A model generated the notes under the pieces. That model made no database searches and was not told the origin of the DNA. It saw only the letters and a program-made list of their open reading frames with translations. A stretch of DNA of 64,000 bases from Cryptomeria japonica (Eukaryota > Streptophyta > Pinopsida > Cupressales > Cupressaceae): NCBI RefSeq assembly GCF_030272615.1, contig NC_081410.1, positions 292,550,457 through 292,614,456 on the forward strand, in the 5' to 3' direction. Shown in pieces: positions 58,525-64,000 of the stretch. The position numbers and the translations under genes are program-made. Numbering within the stretch: the first letter of the stretch is position 1; each line of letters starts with the position of its first letter.

Positions 58525-59300
58525 TTACTGGAGCTTGATGAATTTCAAGATTTTTGGATAAACTTTCTCTAGTAACTTTATATAAGTATCCCAACTAGTT
58601 TTGAATGTTTCAGATATGGATACAAGTCCACTCAATAAATTTGCAAGTGATTCTTTCTCAGTGACTTCTGCCAGTGTGGGCTTCCCAAGCGTATCCATGA
58701 ATTCACTCTTATGTACACCAAGTGAATCCAATCTTGGACTCACCAAACCTCTGAGACTTCTAACTCTCTAAATGATCTTATCTCTTTCCTTTTCAAAAGA
58801 AAAGATTTGGTTTTCCAAAGTCAAAATTTGTCCATCAATAGATGTTGTAAGTGAAGTTAGTCCATCAAAAGAATTAGCAATATTAGCAATCTTTTCTTGT
58901 AACTCCTTTATCCTCTTATCTACATTTGTTGTAAGAATCTCTATATTACAACAGACCCTGTAAATGTTAGTACACTATTTCAAAGAATTTTCAATAAGTA
59001 TAAGTTTCTCTTCAATCTTCCTCTTTTCTGTCTCAATAATCTGGTCAAAAGCAGCTTTCTTAGCCAAAGTGAATCTTTCAAGTGCTTGCCAGTCAAAAAT
59101 ATGTTGTAATGATTGAAAGGTTTTAGAGATGTGCTCTGTCAATGCCTTAAGCTTTCCAAAAGAGATCGCTTCATTTTCAATCATACATTCTGGAATCAGT
59201 CTATGCAAAACTATTATTTACTGATCTATTATCCCCTTGTCTATAGATCCCTCCTTCATTAGTTTTTGAGTAGCCATCATCACTAGCTCTGTGGGACTCA
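58525..59300 (-). pseudogene. NA-F coiled-coil ORF (ORF2 C-terminal remnant)
   Basis: Minus-strand open stretches 59208-58975 and 58746-58525, linked by a stretch with a few stops. They encode KALTEHISKTFQSLQHIF, KRIKELQEKIANIA, then SFEKERDKII and SPRLDSLGV. The order and motifs match the end of NA-A ORF2 (KMSKVQDEINKLA, LEREKERVVNK, SPRLDYL). No zinc knuckle and no N-terminal ORF2 block remain. Confidence 0.62.
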
Positions 59301-59323
59301 TCATCATTAGCTCTAATACTAAT

Positions 59324-60186
59324 TGTTGGAATAGAAGGAATCCAAGAATACTGACAGGGGGGGTGAATCAGTGTTTTGTCAGTGATATAAGATTTTACCT
59401 TATTATAACATACACATATCAGCCGGTAAATGAAGAAACATATAACATGAAGTAAATAAACCAGCCACATGAATGAACACCATAACACACTAAATTTTAT
59501 AAGTGGATAACCTCAAAGAGGAAAAACTATGGTGGGATTTGTGACCCACAATATCAATTCACTGGCCATATGAAATATATTACATAGCATGGGGGCCTGC
59601 ACATGCAGGAAGGCACACTGCCTAGAGCACACTACTCAACACAAAAGAGTCTCACTAACTACAGACTTCTATTAAGATAAAACAGTAATGGTGAACTCAC
59701 AAAATGAATCTACAATGCCAAAAAGAGTTCTGATTATAGCTTTGTTATGTACCGGTTCATAAACCCTAAACCCTTTTACCAGTATCTCCTTTACTCTAAG
59801 AAAGCTTTATAAACTATCTACTGACCATTGCATGATACTACTTTCGCATACAAATGGTCTACATACATATCCTTCACATCACTTTTCTTCTCCACATTCA
59901 TTATTTTTCATTCTCCTATATCAAAATGACCTAATAAACTAACTTATATACCCTTTACAAATAGTATGCCTTATGTCGGCTTACAACACATTACAAAAGA
60001 TATTCAATGTTGGCTCTATACAATAATTACAAAATGATTTTATAAATAAAACCTTTTCCAGATCCCAGACTGATGTCGGCTTCACTAAAGTGTAGGATGT
60101 CGGTGCCAGTGCCACTATCTTCCTTCTATAGAATCTTGTTGCCATCAATTACAACATATGAATCCAATAAGTGTCAATTTCCAATA
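59324..60186 (-). repeat. NA-F 5' LTR
   Basis: 863 bp, partner of 57347-58230. It lacks one short 'tatctattggtatctactagta' unit near 60118 that is present at 58140-58160. Its outer end reads CCAATA on the plus strand, with CA mutated to TA. Confidence 0.88.
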
Positions 60187-60191
60187 AAAAC
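60187..60191. repeat. NA-F target-site duplication, right (AAAAC)
   Basis: Second AAAAC; the NA-D LTR resumes. Confidence 0.88.
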
Positions 60192-60308
60192 TACATACCA
60201 GATCAGATCAGAAGGCTGAGTTGCCGTCAATGACAACTCCTAAGAATCTGAAAGCATCAAGAACCATCAATATTGATTGAAGCATCATCAGAACATCAAA
60301 TGCCAACA

Positions 60309-60313
60309 CCTAC
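60309..60313. repeat. NA-D target-site duplication, right (CCTAC)
   Basis: Second CCTAC; the TAT-E ORF resumes. Confidence 0.9.
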
Positions 60314-60840
60314 ACCCTCCACTCCTCTATATTTTGTAGTTCCACATCCTATATCTTACAAAGGAAAGCACTTGGCATCTCCTATCTTTCAACCTAAAAA
60401 AATTCTCCTGTGCATCCTTCTTTAAAGGAAGAGAAGAAGGCTATGCCTATTGATCCTAAACCTTCACAACCTTCAGCTAAAACTAAAAGAATCTATTGTG
60501 TGAGAGAACACCAATGGAGACATCATGCTAAGGCTCATGAACTTTCATCTCAACTCATTTCCTCCCCAAAGAATCCAAATGTTGACAGACCTTCGCCTAA
60601 ACCTAGGTAGGAAGGTCAACCTAAATCTCCAAGACATAAAATGCTTAATAAAAATGATAGCTCATGTTCTATTCATATTAAAGATTCTATTTTTATTAAT
60701 CTTGATGAAGAGATGGATGAAAATGATATTCATTCTAACAATGAGGATTGAAGTGATGAATATGAATATGTTGATGTTGACAATGATTTATCTAAACAAT
60801 TTCTTACAAGAATTAATCCTAGCTCCTAGTAACAGAAAAA
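60314..60840 (+). pseudogene. TAT-E ORF, C-terminal part after NA-D
   Basis: The frame continues from 29597 (TPLYFVVPHPISYKGKHLA), shifts at an A-run near 60399, and remains mostly open: a Lys/Pro/Ser-rich stretch (PIDPKPSQPSAKTKRIY, with TAG at 60608) and an acidic end (INLDEEMDEND, DEYEYVDVDND). A stop occurs near 60826. No RT or integrase motif, so the polyprotein ends without pol. Overlapping longer open stretches in another frame here are shadows. Confidence 0.55.
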
Positions 60841-61737
60841 GTGGTCCATCATTAGAGCACGGTCCTTGTTTGGAACTTGTGGTAGCTCCATCTACAGTGT
60901 ATTGTCCACCTTCCCAAAACAATGTTGAGAAAGATTGGGAGGTGAATGACTTGCTTGATTATCTTCATTCATTTTGTATATTCTCTCTCTCTCCTCACTT
61001 GCTTGTTTGTAACCTTTTTCTATTTGTCTCTCAATTCTTCTATTTGTTGTCCCTATTGTTTTCTATTTGAGGATGATGCAAAGTGTTGAGATCTCTTTTG
61101 GTCTCTCTCATGTTGACTTAAAATACACATGTTCCCTTCTTCCATATTGGTTCTACTTTCTTTTGGGGATGAGGATAATTCAATGTAATTATATTCATGA
61201 TATACATTATTTATCATAAGAACATACTGACCCCAGAGTAAAGTAGAACCCTTATGTGCTTTGTGTTTTGTGAGAATTATCCTTTGATGTATCCTCCTTG
61301 GTACCATATCATTGTGATAACTTGCTTGTCTTTTGGATGAAAGTAAACTACCTTAACAAAAAATTTCTCCCATTGTGGTATACACAATTGCTTTAATGTG
61401 GGGGCATACACTCCACTCAATGTTTTTCTCTTTTGTACATCTCAATACTCAAGTTACTTCACAAAATTTGTCTTTTTCTTTGTAATTTTGGTATTTTTTA
61501 TTTTCATGACTCAAAGTAAGTGAAATTTACTAGGATAAGTAGTCATGGTTCTCTTTTCTTTCTCTTTTTTATGATGTCCCTTTTATCTTGATCTTGAAGT
61601 AGTAAGATACCTAAAGTCCACTGGGGGCTTGGTGTATCTTTCATCCTTAAAATATTAATAAAATCCTTTCAATGTGAACCTTTGTACTTTATCAAGAGTA
61701 TTATTAGTCTCATACCCCCACTAAAGTGGGGGTTAAA
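60841..61737 (+). other. TAT-E 3' untranslated region and polypurine tract
   Basis: Pyrimidine-rich and non-coding, with several 'ctttttc / tctcttttc' tracts. It ends CCCCCACTAAAGTGGGGGTTAAA, where AGTGGGGGTTAAA is the polypurine tract. ACCCCCACTAAAGTGGGGGT is also a short perfect hairpin (61715-61733). Confidence 0.65.
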
Positions 61738-62862
61738 TGTAGTATCCTAAATTGTTCTCCCTTACAATTTTGTCCACATTTGAGCCCTCACCTTGGTGTT
61801 CACACTCCAATGCTTAAATGGGACTATCATCATTTTCACTTTGTACATCATCCTGCCCCTTGATTGTGGTCTTCAATTGGGCAAGACCAGGGTGTGGTGC
61901 CTTGGTCCCCTGAGGACCAAAGCACCCAACACCCTAGTCCTCCCAGTTAGGACCCAAATTTGGGCCTCTTAATGGTCATGTGATTTGAGTAGGAATTCCA
62001 TCTTTATGTCATCTCATGTTGGAAAATTAATTAGGTTTTTTATAGGAAAGATGAAAAAGAGGTCTACCCTCTCATTTGAACATACACACATGAAATTCAA
62101 TTCAACATCAATCAATCAAGCATTCAAGTTCAAGCAAGCAAGCAATCAATCATCCTTCAAGAATTAGACTTGAAATTCATGTTCTATGTTATTGAAGGCT
62201 TCATGAAACCCTAATTCCATGCAGAGACAAAGAAAAATTCACAAGGAGATATAGCATTTGTGTTTCAGTCATTATTCAACATCTCCCTCAAAAGGATAAC
62301 ATCTCCTTTACTACAATTCAATCAAATTTCATTTCTATTTCATGGTTAATTCCAAAACTGGGGTTTGGCCTAAGGCAAACACCTATTCCCAACCTATTTC
62401 CCTTCTTTAGTGTGTATATAAATGGGTATTGATCTATCATGTTCAAGATAAGCTTTATTTGTAGACATGAATCGATCCCCCATTAGAGTGTGTAAAGTGG
62501 AGAGGACCAGAGCGACCATCACACTAGTCTCGACAAATCAAGAGCTCCTTTTGGGAACATATTTGAATCCTCTTTTAATCTTTGGATCTAGGTTTGTAGC
62601 TTGATTTAATGATTGTAGCTCACTGTTTATAAATTTACATCAATTTCCAGCACATTTACCCTAATTTTATCAAACTTAATAATTCAATTCACCTTAAGGG
62701 AAAGAAGAGGCATATTCCAAACCCCTTGGAATTGGATCAACATTCAAACTTCTTAGGTTTAGATCTATCTAGTTCCTACCTTTCCTTGATGTAATGGTCC
62801 CTAAGTCATAAATTAGTGGATTTTTCCTCCTATGGTGGAAACCCTAATTTTTCATCATTACA
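61738..62862 (+). repeat. TAT-E 3' LTR (right end tentative)
   Basis: Starts TGTAGTATCC straight after the polypurine tract. It has a TATA box in GTGTATATAAATGGG at 62415-62423. The end at TTTCATCATTACA (62862) is a best guess from the terminal CA and the CCCTAATTTTT context common in Tat LTRs. The 5' LTR lies outside the window, so length and TSD cannot be verified. Confidence 0.6.
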
Positions 62863-64000
62863 AGTGATAGCATTGCAATGTCACTATATAATGATAAAAT
62901 AGTAAATGGAGAAAAAGCTCGTATTAATAAATTTCATTCACTCTTATGTTTTTCATGGAAAGGGTCATTGTTTGTAAAAAGGTGAACACACTTACCAGAA
63001 TGAGGAACTCTTTCTATTGAAAGATAACGTGAGAAATTGCATGACTATTGGTTAATGTAGAGATAAAGGTATACAAGCTAATGTCAAAACTAGTTCAAAG
63101 AGAATGATGGACATGATGATAAGTGAAGATATCATAAGACTACTATAAAGAAAATATTCAGAGCATGGTACTCTAAACTGGATAAGATTTTATTCACAGA
63201 TTCATGTTGATGGAAGTGATATGACAAAGATATAAATGCCATATAAGATAGTCTAGAATAGATAACCTTGGTGACAATAAGAAAGGATGTCCATCAAGTA
63301 GTGATATGAGTATTTGAAAAAGGTTGATAAAATAATAAGAGTGAAAGCATGATAAATATTGATAATGGAAAAGATGTTGAAAACAGTGATTTAGAATGTA
63401 AAAAGCAATCAACAATAAAGATTGAAGAAATGGTAGAAAAAGTTCAAACAAAGATTAATGGATTGAGAACATTAAATAATCTGATGAGGACATGACATTG
63501 AAGGAGTTCAATAACAGTAACCTTGCATGAAACAAGAGTTCAGTTAAATAAGTGTTTTGATAGTATAAAGAGCAGTTATGAAGAGAAATAGTGTTTTGAA
63601 TGCCTAGTAGAGTAGAGGGTTGATTTACTTCAATAGAGTCCTAAATATCATGACTAACAAAAAGTATCTATATTAATTTGAAGGTCAAAAGAGGTCAAGA
63701 TATTATCATGAGTAGTTATGCATTATGGAAAGTAGTCTTTTGGTAGCATTTGTTTGTCAAAGATATTTGAAAAGGTAAAAGGTTTTGTGGACAAGGAAGC
63801 TATTATAGCAGCATTCTCTACAGGTTTATAAAGGCAAGATGATGAAGTCAAAGACTTGTATCATGTGCAATGTATCTTCAAGGACTATAGGATGTTTGGT
63901 AAGGTGGTCAAGATGTTCTCAGGTCATGTAGATTGTTTACTTGTTAAGGGTTTCATAAGGATTACATATCATTGAATTGTTGGGAGAAAGGGGCTTCAAG
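62863..64000. other. Unassigned AT-rich sequence
   Basis: Purine-biased on the plus strand, with no ORF above about 85 codons and no recognisable domain, LTR end or RNA gene. It may be the target sequence into which TAT-E inserted, or a further decayed element. Confidence 0.5.

Larger units (their letters stand above)
57347..60186 (-). mobile_element. NA-F: short non-autonomous element (2.84 kb), minus strand
   Basis: Two LTRs (57347-58230 and 59324-60186) flank only 1,093 bp. TSD AAAAC. The minus-strand polypurine tract ATGCCAAAGGGGCAGAT abuts the left LTR. The sequence after the right LTR on the minus strand (ATTAGTATTAGAGC) is a decayed Met-type primer site. The internal part encodes only a coiled coil like the end of NA-A ORF2, so NA-F is probably an internal deletion derivative of a related full element. 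Confidence 0.88.
29598..60308 (-). mobile_element. NA-D: non-autonomous Sirevirus-like element, minus strand, holding three later insertions
   Basis: Reads right to left: 5' LTR (60308-56303, interrupted by NA-F), primer site, ORF1 (interrupted by TEKAY-C), ORF2 (interrupted by NA-B), polypurine tracts, 3' LTR (30741-29598). The TSD is CCTAC on both sides. Subtracting insertions leaves about 4.9 kb internally, nearly equal to NA-A (4.95 kb). ORF1 and ORF2 are homologous to those of NA-A and NA-B. No protease, integrase or RT motif is found in NA-D's own sequence. It is inserted in the TAT-E gag-protease ORF. Confidence 0.9.
56303..60308 (-). repeat. NA-D 5' LTR (split by NA-F)
   Basis: The two parts 56303-57346 and 60192-60308 together match 29598-30741. 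NA-F sits between them. The right end on the plus strand reads GCCAACA, followed by the TSD CCTAC. Confidence 0.88.

Noticed and set aside
60525-61070. 181-codon ORF with many Leu, Ile and Met residues
   Set aside because: It is a shadow of the Lys/Pro-rich and acidic TAT-E frame running into pyrimidine-rich untranslated sequence; its hydrophobicity comes from the T-rich strand.
61855-61960. Possible tRNA or small RNA in a GC-richer patch
   Set aside because: No cloverleaf or B-box could be found; it is part of the TAT-E LTR.
63700-64000. Possible PPR-type host gene fragment
   Set aside because: Some residues looked suggestive in one frame, but stops are frequent and no 35-residue repeat could be lined up.

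Overview
The window is plant nuclear heterochromatin built almost entirely of nested LTR retrotransposons. I see no intact host gene, tRNA or rRNA. The dense nesting, AT richness and many old, stop-riddled elements fit a seed plant with a very large genome. A gymnosperm is possible, but the sequence alone does not prove it. Element names below are mine.

Layout, outermost to innermost. TAT-E (Ty3/Gypsy, Tat/Ogre-like, + strand, no pol seen) supplies 27695-29597 and 60309-62862; its 5' part lies left of the window. TAT-G (Tat-like, +, gag only) occupies 1-27694 and sits in the TAT-E gag. COP-1 (Ty1/Copia, Sirevirus-like, +) lies inside TAT-G at 1446-21813 (target-site duplication, TSD, GAAGT). 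COP-1 has its reverse transcriptase split twice: by a 4.0 kb solo LTR, SOLO-1 (5781-9803, TSD AAGAC), and by NA-A (10065-19018, TSD GCACT/GAACT). NA-D (minus, 29598-60308, TSD CCTAC) is inserted in TAT-E. NA-D in turn holds NA-B (+, 32336-40355, TSD TTAAC), TEKAY-C (Gypsy chromovirus, +, 42618-55242, TSD CTTCT) and NA-F (minus, 57347-60186, TSD AAAAC). Reading frames rejoin across the TSDs at SOLO-1, NA-A, NA-B and NA-D, which independently confirms those insertion boundaries.

The most interesting content is the group NA-A, NA-B, NA-D and NA-F. These elements have Sirevirus-like ends: a Met-tRNA-type primer site, a C-rich run near the LTR 3' end and repeated AAAGGGGGAG purine tracts. They carry no protease, integrase or reverse transcriptase. 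Instead three of them share two ORFs: ORF1, a coiled coil followed by four CCHC zinc knuckles, and ORF2, about 1,000 residues with a conserved N-terminal region starting MA(S)(S/T)S, a lysine/proline-rich middle and a C-terminal coiled coil. I do not recognise ORF2. The likely reading is a family of non-autonomous elements that supply their own Gag-like proteins and borrow enzymes from Sireviruses such as COP-1.

All coding regions are decayed. Most in-frame stops are TAG at positions where glutamine (CAG) is expected, as predicted for C-to-T decay at methylated CHG sites. The right edge (62863-64000) is AT-rich sequence that I cannot assign.
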